Source: an uncultured Acidiferrobacteraceae bacterium (GTDB lineage: Bacteria > Pseudomonadota > Gammaproteobacteria > Arenicellales > UBA868). Taken from it: a DNA stretch of 39,913 nt. Below are positions 1 to 9,476 of this stretch, piece by piece. The notes beneath the pieces were generated by a model. That model saw nothing but the letters and a program-made list of their open reading frames with translations, did not search any database and was not told the DNA's origin. Each line of letters opens with the position of its first letter. Position 1 is the first letter of the stretch. The position numbers and the translations under genes were made by a program. Where the stretch lies: positions 1 through 39,913 of the forward strand of contig CAJWEF010000004.1 in assembly GCA_913031305.1 (NCBI GenBank). The letters are read 5' to 3'.

Positions 1-1508
1 ACATCCAGCGGGGGGGCTTCGAAGTCTTTTAAAATATCCTGCCAGATATCAGTCGCTCGTTCGGTCGCATCAGCCGCACCGGCCGCAACCCAGCTTTCAC
101 TGTTTTGCCAGTCACTCAAAAAGGGTTCATAAAAGGCATTCTCATAACGCGCCATAGTGTGTTCAGTGCCAAAAAAGTGCCCCCCCGGCGAGACAGCGGC
201 GATCGCTTCTATTCCAAGCTCGCTCTCTGACGTATCGATGGGCTCGAGCAAATGCACTAAATGCTGAATAAGCTCGATATCGAGCACGAGCTTTTCAAAG
301 GAGGCTACAAGCCCCCCCTCGAGCCACCCCGCCGCATGATAAACAAGGTTGCCATGTCCCATCACGGCACCCCATAACGCCATCTGGGTCTCATATACCC
401 CTTGGGCGTCAGCAGCGTTGGAGGCGTTGCAGGCACTGGTTCGGTACGGCAACCCATAACGTCGCGCCAACTGGCCTCCCGCAAGATTGGCCTTTGCGTT
501 CTCAGGGGTGCCAAACGCCGGTGCCCCAGAGCGCATGTCCACGTTCGAGGTAAAGCCGCCGTAGACCACTGGATTACCGGGATAAAATAACTGAATCATC
601 GCCAATCCCATAAGGGCTTCGGCATTTTGTTGCACCAGACCCGCGGCCAACGTCACCGGGGTCATTGCACCCAGCAAAGTGAACGGTGTCACGATGACCG
701 CCTGACCATGGGCCGCAAGCGCCAAGGCCCCATCCGACATCGCCTCATCAAGTTTACGCGGCGAATTAACATTGATATTTCCGATCAAACTCGGGCTTTG
801 GTGCAGGTCGTCAACGCTGATACCGCGCGCCAATGCCAGCATCTGAACGGCATCGTCCACCCGGGCGCGCCCTATCGGGATAGCAGAAAATACCTTGTCG
901 GCCAGGGTCAGATTGGCCCGGTAACTGTCGAGGTGGCGGGTTCCCGTTGGCAAATCGATCGGTGCTACCGTCTGGTTACCAAAAACGCTGATGGCGTTGA
1001 AGTATTGGCCCAGGCTGATCAGCCGCTGATAGTCGGTAAAATTTCCGGGGCGCCGGCCATTGACCCGGTCATGCACATTGGGCGGGCCTGAAACCAACCC
1101 GAAATGCACGTGGTTACCCCCGAGGGTTATTGCATGCGCCGGGTTGCGGGGCATCAGCGTAAACTCAGCCGGGGCCTGACCCACCAACTCGAGGATCATC
1201 TGCGGGTCTGCACAGACGATACCGGAATCTTGGTCAACCTTGGCACCTTGGCGGGCAAAAGCCTGACGCACGGACTCGCTCATGATCTCTATCCCAAGAT
1301 CACGGATCACCTTAAGCGAAGCCTGATGAATCGCCTCAACCTGGTCTTCGGACAGAGGCTCCATTGGTGGGTAGCGGTTCCGCAATGGGCCAAAGCCCAG
1401 TTGCGCCACCCGTGTTGCTGCACCGCGCTCAGCCTTGCGCTGCGCGCGTGCCCGCTTTCGCGTTTTCCGGGTTGCCCCTTTTTCCACTGGCTCCTTTATT
1501 GCGCCCAT
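1..1508 (-). CDS. MttB-family (trimethylamine methyltransferase-like) protein, non-pyrrolysine type, 3' end cut by window
   Basis: This frame is open from an ATG at 1508 to the left edge (502 codons visible), close to the usual length of about 500 residues, so little is missing. The Lys/Arg-rich N-terminus is followed by typical MttB-family segments such as GPPNVHDRVNGRRPG, VVYGGFTSNVDMRSGAPAFG, a GGQLARRYGLPYR stretch and GAGW-like HAAGWLEGG. The true MttB carries pyrrolysine encoded by an in-frame UAG. None occurs here, so the protein belongs to the larger non-Pyl branch that includes glycine betaine methyltransferase MtgB. Its substrate cannot be read from sequence; a methylated amine is the family-level guess. 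A TGA seven codons upstream in frame fixes the ATG as the first start, preceded by GGGAG. It follows the aminotransferase on the same strand by 106 bases, across an imperfect hairpin. No corrinoid protein gene is visible next to it. Confidence 0.85.
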   Translation of the reverse strand, partial: MGAIKEPVEKGATRKTRKRARAQRKAERGAATRVAQLGFGPLRNRYPPMEPLSEDQVEAIHQASLKVIRDLGIEIMSESVRQAFARQGAKVDQDSGIVCADPQMILELVGQAPAEFTLMPRNPAHAITLGGNHVHFGLVSGPPNVHDRVNGRRPGNFTDYQRLISLGQYFNAISVFGNQTVAPIDLPTGTRHLDSYRANLTLADKVFSAIPIGRARVDDAVQMLALARGISVDDLHQSPSLIGNINVNSPRKLDEAMSDGALALAAHGQAVIVTPFTLLGAMTPVTLAAGLVQQNAEALMGLAMIQLFYPGNPVVYGGFTSNVDMRSGAPAFGTPENAKANLAGGQLARRYGLPYRTSACNASNAADAQGVYETQMALWGAVMGHGNLVYHAAGWLEGGLVASFEKLVLDIELIQHLVHLLEPIDTSESELGIEAIAAVSPGGHFFGTEHTMARYENAFYEPFLSDWQNSESWVAAGAADATERATDIWQDILKDFEAPPLD

Positions 1509-1553
1509 ACTCCCAAGCCTAACAACTCAGATATGCACTGGGATTCGGCCATG

Positions 1554-1601
1554 GGTCTTTTGGTGATCTAGCCGCGACAGCAATCACCTGCCCAAAGAAC
1601 C
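1554..1601 (-). other. imperfect intergenic hairpin between aminotransferase and MttB-family gene
   Basis: The arms GGTGAT (1562-1567) and ATCACC (1583-1588) pair around a 15-base loop. After a 5-base bulge the pairing resumes outward, TTTT against CAAAG and GGT against ACC, to 1554 and 1601. On the transcribed minus strand there is no clear T-run, so an intrinsic terminator is not convincing. It could be an mRNA processing or stabilising element separating the pyrimidine operon from the methyltransferase gene. Confidence 0.35.
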
Positions 1602-1614
1602 GTAAATGGAGGTT

Positions 1615-2961
1615 TCATCCCAGCACTGCTACCGTTGCTTCGGCCAGAATCTCAGCAATCTGATCCAGTGTCTGCTCATCGGTGACAATGGGTGGCGCTA
1701 TGCAATAGGCATCCCCGCGAACTCGTGAAAACATTCCACGCTCGACAGTTTCTGCATGAATTCGCGGCCCAACTGCATCGCTTGGTGCAAAAGGTTCCTT
1801 GGTTCCCTTGTCTTTTACGTACTCCACCGCGCACATCAAACCCAATCCGCGGACCTCGCCCACATGCGGGTGATCGGCCAGGGCGTCTTTCAACTTGACC
1901 AGAAGGCGTTGACCTTTCTGCCGGGCCTGATCGACAAAATTCTCCTTCTCAATGATATCCAACATTGCCAGAGCGACTGCGCAACCGACAGGATGGGAAC
2001 TATAGGTATAAGCGTGCATCCATGGTGATCCGCTCTCATTCATTACCGTGGCTATCTCGTCGCTGATACCAATACCGCCCAGCGGGAAATACCCTGAAGT
2101 GACCGCCTTGGCAAACTGCATAAGATCCGGCTCGACTCCCCAGTGCTCCAGCCCGAACATACGGCCGGTGCGGCCAAAACCAGTGATAACCTCATCGGAC
2201 ACCAGCAGCACATCGTATTCGTCGCATATCTGGCGAATACGAGGGAAGTAATCATCCTGCGGTACGAGCACACCACCAGCGCCCTGGACCGGCTCTGCAA
2301 TAAACATCGCTACTGTTTCGGGACCTTCTTCGAGAATCTTCTTTTCCAGTTCGTTGGCAGCGGCTATACCCTGGCTCGGGGCATCATCGGGCGCCTGATA
2401 CAAGTAAGGGTACGGACTGGGAATATGGACGAATCCTGGAATTCTCGGTTCAAACATTTCCCAATACGGCGCAATCCCGGTCGCACACATCGCGGCAAAA
2501 GTAACACCATGGTATCCCCAGATACGCGAAATCACCTTGGTTTTCTCAGGCTTACCTTTAAGTTTCCAGTAGTAACGCGCCAGTTTGATGTTGCTATCGG
2601 TTGCCTCCCCGCCACCGGAGGTGAGGTAAAAATGATTAATATTCGGGTAGGTGAGGCTCGCCAGACGTTCCGCTAATTCAATAGCTCTCGGGTTGGTGCT
2701 GCCGACATAGCCAGAGGCAAACCCCATTTGCCGCATCTGACCCGCTGCTGCGTCAGCAAGCTCAGTGCGGCCGTTGCCCGCGGTATTGCACCAAAGGCCT
2801 GACAGGCAATCGATAAAACGATTGCCGTCCGCATCCACGAGATAAGCGCCTTCACCACCCACCCAAACCCGGGCTGATGCGTGAGCGGCGGGATTATGCA
2901 AAGGATGGACCAGGTGTGCCGCATCTCGGCTGACCATGGCTTGCTGTTTCTGTGCAGTCAT
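1615..2961 (-). CDS. class III aminotransferase, probably beta-alanine / 3-aminoisobutyrate:pyruvate transaminase
   Basis: This is a PLP-dependent omega-aminotransferase of 448 residues. The Schiff-base lysine is K285 in FAKAVTSGYFPLGG, the pyridine-nitrogen aspartate is D256 in LLVSDEVITGFGRTG, and the phosphate-binding segment is TSGGGEATDSNIKLAR (114-129). Class III enzymes of this length include beta-alanine:pyruvate, taurine:pyruvate and other omega-amine transaminases. Its position as last gene of a reductive pyrimidine operon argues for beta-alanine (from uracil) or 3-aminoisobutyrate (from thymine) as substrate, giving malonate or methylmalonate semialdehyde. This is inference from context. 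The ATG is preceded by GGAGG five bases upstream, and the gene follows preA by 62 bases. No semialdehyde dehydrogenase is visible in the window. Confidence 0.88.
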   Translation of the reverse strand: MTAQKQQAMVSRDAAHLVHPLHNPAAHASARVWVGGEGAYLVDADGNRFIDCLSGLWCNTAGNGRTELADAAAGQMRQMGFASGYVGSTNPRAIELAERLASLTYPNINHFYLTSGGGEATDSNIKLARYYWKLKGKPEKTKVISRIWGYHGVTFAAMCATGIAPYWEMFEPRIPGFVHIPSPYPYLYQAPDDAPSQGIAAANELEKKILEEGPETVAMFIAEPVQGAGGVLVPQDDYFPRIRQICDEYDVLLVSDEVITGFGRTGRMFGLEHWGVEPDLMQFAKAVTSGYFPLGGIGISDEIATVMNESGSPWMHAYTYSSHPVGCAVALAMLDIIEKENFVDQARQKGQRLLVKLKDALADHPHVGEVRGLGLMCAVEYVKDKGTKEPFAPSDAVGPRIHAETVERGMFSRVRGDAYCIAPPIVTDEQTLDQIAEILAEATVAVLG

Positions 2962-3023
2962 ATCGCCTCCTTCAATTGTTTGCGATCTTTGGAGAACCCT
3001 CGATACATCACCGGTGCTCGGAT

Positions 3024-4334
3024 TTATTTCCCGGGGGTCGCCATTGGATTATTGGGATGAGCCGTCCAGTTGATCTTGTCATCTGAGCGGATCATCTGGT
3101 TTGTTCTTTGGTCAACTTCATTGTCTAGAGTTCTCAACGTCAGACAATTTTCTACCGGACATACTGTCACACACAGATTGCAGCCTACACATTCTTTTTC
3201 TATTACCTCGTAGTGACGGCTCCCATTCCGGGCTGCGCTGATTGCCTGATGCGAGGCATCTTCGCAGGCTATATGGCAACGCCCACACTGAATACAAAGA
3301 TCCTGGTCGATCTGCGCCTTGGCGGTGTAGTTCAGATTAAGGTATTGCCAGTCTGTGAGTGAAGGCACCGCTTTGCCGATCGCCTGCTCAACTGACTCTA
3401 TCTGACGAGCGTCAAGATAACGGGTCAAGCCATCGACCATATCATCGATGATCTTAAAGCCGTGGGTCATTGCAGCGGTACAAACCTGCACATTCCCAGC
3501 CCCTAGTAGAATAAATTCGGCAGCATCGCGCCAGTTACTGATACCGCCTATCGCCGAAATCGGCAAACCCGCACAATCGGGATCACGGGCAAGATCCGAG
3601 ACCATGTGCAACGCAATCGGTTTGACTGCCGGCCCACAATAGCCGCCATGGGTTCCATTGTGATCTATGGTTGGCACGACGCTGAAGGAATCCAAATCAA
3701 CCGACATCACAGAATTGATGGTATTGATCAACGATACCGCGTCTGCCCCCCCTTTTTTCGCAGCGCGGGCAGACTGGCGGATACTGGCCACATTGGGTGT
3801 CAGTTTTACAATCACGGGAAGTTCAGAAAAATCCTTGCACCATGCGGTAACCATCTCGACATACTCGGGGACCTGCCCTACGGCAGCGCCCATACCCCTC
3901 TCGGACATGCCGTGAGGACAACCAAAGTTAAGTTCAACACCATCAGCGCCGGTATCCGCAACCCGGGTTAGAACCGTCTTCCAGGCTTCCTCAGTGCAGG
4001 GCACCATGAGAGAGACAACCAGGCCTCGATCCGGCCAGTCTTTTTTGACTTGTGTAATCTCCTTGAGATTGAGCTGCAACGGGCGATCAGTAATCAGTTC
4101 AATATTGTTAAAACCAATGACACTGCGATCCTTTCCATGTAATGCCGCGTAACGTGGTCCGTTGACATTAACGATAGGCGGGCCATCTTCACCCAGGGTT
4201 TTCCAGACGACGCCACCCCACCCCGCCTCAAAGGCGCGATTCACGTTATAGGCTTTGTCGGTCGGTGGTGCGGATGCCAGCCAGAACGGATTCGGCGACT
4301 CGATACCAACAAAAGTGGTTTTCAGCTCAGGCAT
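3024..4334 (-). CDS. preA: NAD-dependent dihydropyrimidine dehydrogenase, catalytic/Fe-S subunit PreA (PydA)
   Basis: This 436-residue FMN enzyme has a dihydroorotate dehydrogenase-like TIM barrel (about 5-310) and a C-terminal ferredoxin domain. Two 4Fe-4S motifs are visible: C347-x2-C350-x2-C353-x3-C357 and C382-x2-C385-x2-C388-x3-C392. The substrate loop reads NFGCPHGMSERGMGAAVGQ (136-154), close to the mammalian enzyme's loop. It should reduce uracil and thymine to their 5,6-dihydro forms with electrons from PreT. At the position of the mammalian catalytic loop cysteine (in GLACGQ) this protein appears to have V152; from memory E. coli PreA also has a valine there. The ATG has GGAGGG upstream. 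The gene lies 30 bases after preT, so the two subunits are surely co-transcribed. Confidence 0.95.
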   Translation of the reverse strand: MPELKTTFVGIESPNPFWLASAPPTDKAYNVNRAFEAGWGGVVWKTLGEDGPPIVNVNGPRYAALHGKDRSVIGFNNIELITDRPLQLNLKEITQVKKDWPDRGLVVSLMVPCTEEAWKTVLTRVADTGADGVELNFGCPHGMSERGMGAAVGQVPEYVEMVTAWCKDFSELPVIVKLTPNVASIRQSARAAKKGGADAVSLINTINSVMSVDLDSFSVVPTIDHNGTHGGYCGPAVKPIALHMVSDLARDPDCAGLPISAIGGISNWRDAAEFILLGAGNVQVCTAAMTHGFKIIDDMVDGLTRYLDARQIESVEQAIGKAVPSLTDWQYLNLNYTAKAQIDQDLCIQCGRCHIACEDASHQAISAARNGSRHYEVIEKECVGCNLCVTVCPVENCLTLRTLDNEVDQRTNQMIRSDDKINWTAHPNNPMATPGK

Positions 4335-4364
4335 TGTTCCCTCCTTACTTCCATTGAACAGGCA

Positions 4365-5735
4365 TCAGGACTCACCTGCCTCGCTTTTTGACAGGAATTG
4401 ATCAATAGAGATTGCGGCTAGTTTACCGTCCTGTACTGCACTGACTGTCAGATCTTCGCCACCCGCTATGCAATCCCCGCCGGCCCAGACACCGGCCCGG
4501 GAAGTCCGTCGCTCTTTATCGACAATAAACCGGCCACCTTCCAGTATGAAGTCCGCCGGATCACCGTCGAGTGACTGGGGCATCTGGCCGATCGCCTTAA
4601 ACACCATATCTGCCGCAATCGAAAAACTGTCGGCCTCATCGGAGTGTAAAGTCCTGTCGGTTGGGCTGAACTCAACGCCGGTAACCCTGCCGTCTGTATG
4701 CTGAACACAGGTCGGCTGCCCCCAGAACCGTATTGCCACCCCGCGAATTTTGGCGAACTCCTGTTCCTCAATACTGGCCTTCATCTGCTGTGGACCACGC
4801 CGATACACCATTGTCACCTCTTCCGCGCCCAACAACCGCGCTTGAACTGCAATGTCGATTGCGGTCATTCCACCACCAATTACTACAATGCGCTTGCCGA
4901 GGGCCAGCGACGACAACTGATCTGCCTGACGAAGCCTGCTGATAAAATCCACTGCGTCCTCAACCCCAGGAAGTTCTTCGCCGGGTATACCCAGCATCCT
5001 GGTTAAACCCAGCCCCACTGAAAGAAAGACAGCGTCATGGCGACCTTCGATATCGGCTAGGTGAACATCACAGCCAAATAACTTCCCGTGTTGTATCTCG
5101 ATTCCACCAATCGATGTAATAAATTGGACCTCCCTCTGGGCGAAGTTATCCAGCATCTTGTAGGCCGCGAGCCCGTACTCATTCAAACCCCCGGATTTAG
5201 GGCGATCCTCATAGATGCACGCCGAATGCCCAAGCACCGCGAGCCTGTGGGCGCAAGCCAGGCCCGCCGGACCGGCGCCAACCACAGCAACGGACTTTTC
5301 CGACGGTGCAGCGCGGATAAAGAACGAAGCATTCTGGTCCATAGCCTCATCAACGGCATAACGCTGCAGCAGGCCTATGGTCACGGGTCGATCATCTGCC
5401 TGGTTACGTACGCATGCATGCTCGCACAGAGTCTCAACCGGGCAGGCTCTGGCGCAAGTACCACCCATAATATTCTCTTGCAATATAAGGCCCGCCGCAC
5501 CCACAGGATTGTGATTACCAATCATGCGGATAAAACCGGGAATATCTATTTCCGTCGGACAAGCTTGCGTGCAAGGTGCATCGAAGCAGAAATAACACCG
5601 CTCGGCCTCGACCCGCGCGCCGTTAGGTTCCAGGGGTGAATGGATTTCACAAAAATTGCGCCGACAATCCTCCTCAGGCAGTCGGCCAGACACAACTCCG
5701 GACGCCCCATTGGTCACGGTTGCAATAATATCCAC
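4365..5735 (-). CDS. preT: NAD-dependent dihydropyrimidine dehydrogenase, FAD/NAD(P) subunit PreT (PydX)
   Basis: This is the electron-input subunit of bacterial dihydropyrimidine dehydrogenase, related to the glutamate synthase small subunit. An N-terminal Fe-S region holds cysteines C47, C50, C55, C59 and C94, C98, C104, C108. The FAD-binding fingerprint VVGAGPAGLA is at 151-160 and a second dinucleotide site IVVIGGGMTAID starts near 283. At 456 residues it is somewhat longer than E. coli PreT (about 410), mostly at the N-terminus. The start codon is GTG at 5735, supported by a strong AAGGAGG 6-7 bases upstream. It follows the dihydropyrimidinase gene after a 92-base gap that contains a strong hairpin, and precedes preA by 30 bases. 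It passes electrons from a nicotinamide cofactor to PreA. Confidence 0.94.
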   Translation of the reverse strand: MDIIATVTNGASGVVSGRLPEEDCRRNFCEIHSPLEPNGARVEAERCYFCFDAPCTQACPTEIDIPGFIRMIGNHNPVGAAGLILQENIMGGTCARACPVETLCEHACVRNQADDRPVTIGLLQRYAVDEAMDQNASFFIRAAPSEKSVAVVGAGPAGLACAHRLAVLGHSACIYEDRPKSGGLNEYGLAAYKMLDNFAQREVQFITSIGGIEIQHGKLFGCDVHLADIEGRHDAVFLSVGLGLTRMLGIPGEELPGVEDAVDFISRLRQADQLSSLALGKRIVVIGGGMTAIDIAVQARLLGAEEVTMVYRRGPQQMKASIEEQEFAKIRGVAIRFWGQPTCVQHTDGRVTGVEFSPTDRTLHSDEADSFSIAADMVFKAIGQMPQSLDGDPADFILEGGRFIVDKERRTSRAGVWAGGDCIAGGEDLTVSAVQDGKLAAISIDQFLSKSEAGES

Positions 5736-5765
5736 GTACTCCTCCTTGAATGCCCGGATGCGCCA

Positions 5766-5803
5766 GAACTGACCTGTCGCAGGCTCGGGTGACAGGCCAG
5801 TTC
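5766..5803 (-). other. strong hairpin between dihydropyrimidinase gene and preT
   Basis: Arms GAACTGACCTGTC (5766-5778) and GACAGGCCAGTTC (5791-5803) are inverted repeats of 13 bases around a 12-base loop. The only mismatch is A-C on the plus strand, which becomes a U-G wobble in RNA transcribed from the minus strand, so the stem is fully paired in the operon mRNA. No T-run follows on the minus strand, so termination is doubtful. A role in mRNA stability, or in setting hydA versus preTA levels, is more plausible. Confidence 0.6.
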
Positions 5804-5827
5804 CGATCTGTGGGTAAGCGAGACTAT

Positions 5828-7285
<1,458 letters not shown>

Positions 7286-7302
7286 TTACTGTATCAACCC
7301 GG

Positions 7303-8289
7303 CTAAAACGCCGCGTCCCAAATTGCATGACTCCAGGCTCCCGAAGGCGCCTTGGAAATCACAGGATCAGAACCACCGCTCATCAAAGTTGCAACGGTAC
7401 GCTCATAGTCGACCTCATCCAATTTGCCGCCACCTGCAGTGAGTTTGTTGATTTCACCCATCATGCGGCGCTGGTGATTTTCGGTCTGAGCTCCGGTTTC
7501 GTCATTTTCAAGCACGATGTCAGCAGCCGCATCCGAATTCTCTCTTGCCCAGGCCCAACCCTTCATCGACGCGCGCACAAAACGAGCCATTTTGTCGACA
7601 AACGCTGGGTCAGCCAGATTCTTTTCAAGGACATAGAGTCCATCTTCCAGTGTCGCAACGCCCTGATCTTCATATTTGAAGGTCACCAGTTCGTCTGACC
7701 CCAAGCCGGCATCAATGATCTGCCAGTACTCGTTGTAAGTCATGGTTGAGACGCAGTCCGCCTGCTTTTGCAGAATCGGGTCAACATTAAACCCTTGCTT
7801 AAGCACCGTCACGCCGCCACTGCTGCCATCAGTTGGAATATTTAGCCGTCCCATCCAGCTCAGGAAGGGGTACTCATTCCCATAAAACCAAACACCCAAA
7901 GTACGGCCTGGAAAATCCTGTGGCGTCTTTACGCCGCTATCCTTGCGGCAAGTCAGCATCATCCCGGACCGTTTGAAAGGCTGGGCAATATTCACCAATG
8001 GCAAGCCTTTTTCCCGTGAAGCCAACGCTGACGGCATCCAATCGATAATGACATCTGCACCGCCACCCGCAATCACCTGCGGCGGAGCCACGTCAGGCCC
8101 ACCTGGTTTGATCGTCACGTCGAGATTTTCATCCTTATAAAAGCCCTTATCTTTCGCGACAAAATACCCTGCGAACTGGGCCTGGGTAACCCACTTCAAC
8201 TGCAAGGTCACCTGGTCAGCTGCGACTGCGGACATGCTGACCAACCCTAAAGCTAGAGCCGCTACAAGGGTGCTAATTTTTCTTTTCAT
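7303..8289 (-). CDS. ABC transporter substrate-binding protein, NMT1/THI5-like (pyrimidine import suggested)
   Basis: A 328-residue secreted protein with a clear Sec signal peptide (MKRK, a hydrophobic core, cleavage after AVA near residue 23). The mature N-terminus VTLQLKWVTQAQFAGYFVAKDKGFY is typical of the NMT1/THI5-like family, which binds pyrimidine moieties such as thiamine precursors and also riboflavin, nitrate or sulfonates. The operon places it with two permeases, an ATPase and pyrimidine catabolic enzymes, so uracil, thymine or a hydantoin/dihydropyrimidine is the likely ligand. That is inference; the ligand residues cannot be read directly. The ATG has AAGGAG eight bases upstream. 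Confidence 0.88.
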   Translation of the reverse strand: MKRKISTLVAALALGLVSMSAVAADQVTLQLKWVTQAQFAGYFVAKDKGFYKDENLDVTIKPGGPDVAPPQVIAGGGADVIIDWMPSALASREKGLPLVNIAQPFKRSGMMLTCRKDSGVKTPQDFPGRTLGVWFYGNEYPFLSWMGRLNIPTDGSSGGVTVLKQGFNVDPILQKQADCVSTMTYNEYWQIIDAGLGSDELVTFKYEDQGVATLEDGLYVLEKNLADPAFVDKMARFVRASMKGWAWARENSDAAADIVLENDETGAQTENHQRRMMGEINKLTAGGGKLDEVDYERTVATLMSGGSDPVISKAPSGAWSHAIWDAAF

Positions 8290-8324
8290 AGTGAATACTC
8301 CTTCGGTAGTTTAAAAGTGCCCTG

Positions 8325-9476
8325 TTACAGGCGTTTTGCGGACAGTTGACGAAAAGACGGATGCCAGAAGGTTGCCCGTCTTTCCACAACAGCCAGTAAA
8401 CCATAAAACAAGGACCCAGACACCGCTGATAGCGCTATCGATGCCCAGACCATCTCCATGTTCATTCTGCCAGCCTCAGTCGAGATACGAAACCCAATGC
8501 CGACAATTGGGGTACCAAAAAATTCAGCCACGATCGCGCCAATCAAAGCCAGTGCCGAGTTTATTTTAAGCGCGTTAAAAATGAACGGTAGCGCATTGGG
8601 CAATCGCACCCGGGTAAACGTTTGCCAGTGACTCGCACCGATGGAGCGCATCAGATCAAGTTCTATTGCGCTCGATCCACCAAGTCCTGCAACCGTATTT
8701 ACCAGCATTGGGAAAAAAGTCATGATGACAACCACTGCCGCCTTGGACTGCCAGTCAAATCCAAACCACATGACCATGATCGGGGCAATACCGACAATAG
8801 GAATTGCACTGACCAGATTTCCAACAGGCAACAAACCGCGACGCAAAAATGGCACCCGATCTGCCCATAACGCAATTGCGAACCCCGCAAGATTGCCCAT
8901 CACAAACCCTGGAAGCACTGCTCGAATTATCGTCTGGCGGAAGTCTGCCGCAAGCACGCCGAGCGACGAGGCGATTGCCTCTCCTACCAGGCTGGGGGGA
9001 GGTAAGAGTACCCGGGGGATGCCCAGTCCAACGGTAATAAGCTCCCATAGTACGATCAGCCAGACTCCAAAAAGACCCGGTACAAGAAATTGATACAGGA
9101 ACGCGCCGATTCCCGGGTTTAAAGTGATGGCGGCAAACCGACTCATAGTGGCCCAAATGGCAAAAGCCAGGGCAATGACAAAACACCAGTAGCCGCCGCT
9201 GGCCTGCCCGATGATGGATTCCGCGTGGGCGAGGCTAACTACCACCCACAGAGCCGCCAGCACAAACGCCAACGAGATAGTACGGCTGGTTGATGAGCAC
9301 TTTGTCGTCAGACCAGACACGCTCAAGGCGCCGGCTACGCAACCCAGACCCGCGAGTCCTATAGGCATATGGCCCCACGCCACAGTCGGACTCAATTCCC
9401 CAAATAATCCGAGCACAATGAAAAGTCCGCCCGCCAATGAGGTGTTACTGATTCGAGTGCTTGAAAAAAGATTCAC
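8325..9476 (-). CDS. ABC transporter permease with N-terminal membrane extension
   Basis: The C-terminal about 260 residues form a normal BPD-type permease (TauC/SsuC/ThiX-like), with the cytoplasmic EAA-type loop around GASHWQTFTRVRLPNALPF. The protein has 383 residues, about 100-130 more than typical family members. The extra N-terminal part contains several hydrophobic segments (about 15-35, 38-55, 66-85, 92-112) before the conserved core. It starts with GTG at 9476, overlapping the preceding permease stop in a GTGA junction, so the two genes are translationally coupled. With the partner permease it forms the channel of the operon's importer. Confidence 0.88.
   Translation of the reverse strand: MNLFSSTRISNTSLAGGLFIVLGLFGELSPTVAWGHMPIGLAGLGCVAGALSVSGLTTKCSSTSRTISLAFVLAALWVVVSLAHAESIIGQASGGYWCFVIALAFAIWATMSRFAAITLNPGIGAFLYQFLVPGLFGVWLIVLWELITVGLGIPRVLLPPPSLVGEAIASSLGVLAADFRQTIIRAVLPGFVMGNLAGFAIALWADRVPFLRRGLLPVGNLVSAIPIVGIAPIMVMWFGFDWQSKAAVVVIMTFFPMLVNTVAGLGGSSAIELDLMRSIGASHWQTFTRVRLPNALPFIFNALKINSALALIGAIVAEFFGTPIVGIGFRISTEAGRMNMEMVWASIALSAVSGSLFYGLLAVVERRATFWHPSFRQLSAKRL

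Noticed and set aside
402-1571. Three plus-strand open frames of 62, 154 and 155 residues at the left end
   Set aside because: They lie antisense to the MttB-family gene, lack family features and are explained as shadows of its high-G+C reading frame.
3097-3110. TTGGTCAA-like half-site near the end of preA
   Set aside because: It lies in coding sequence and lacks a matching left half, so not treated as a RutR operator.
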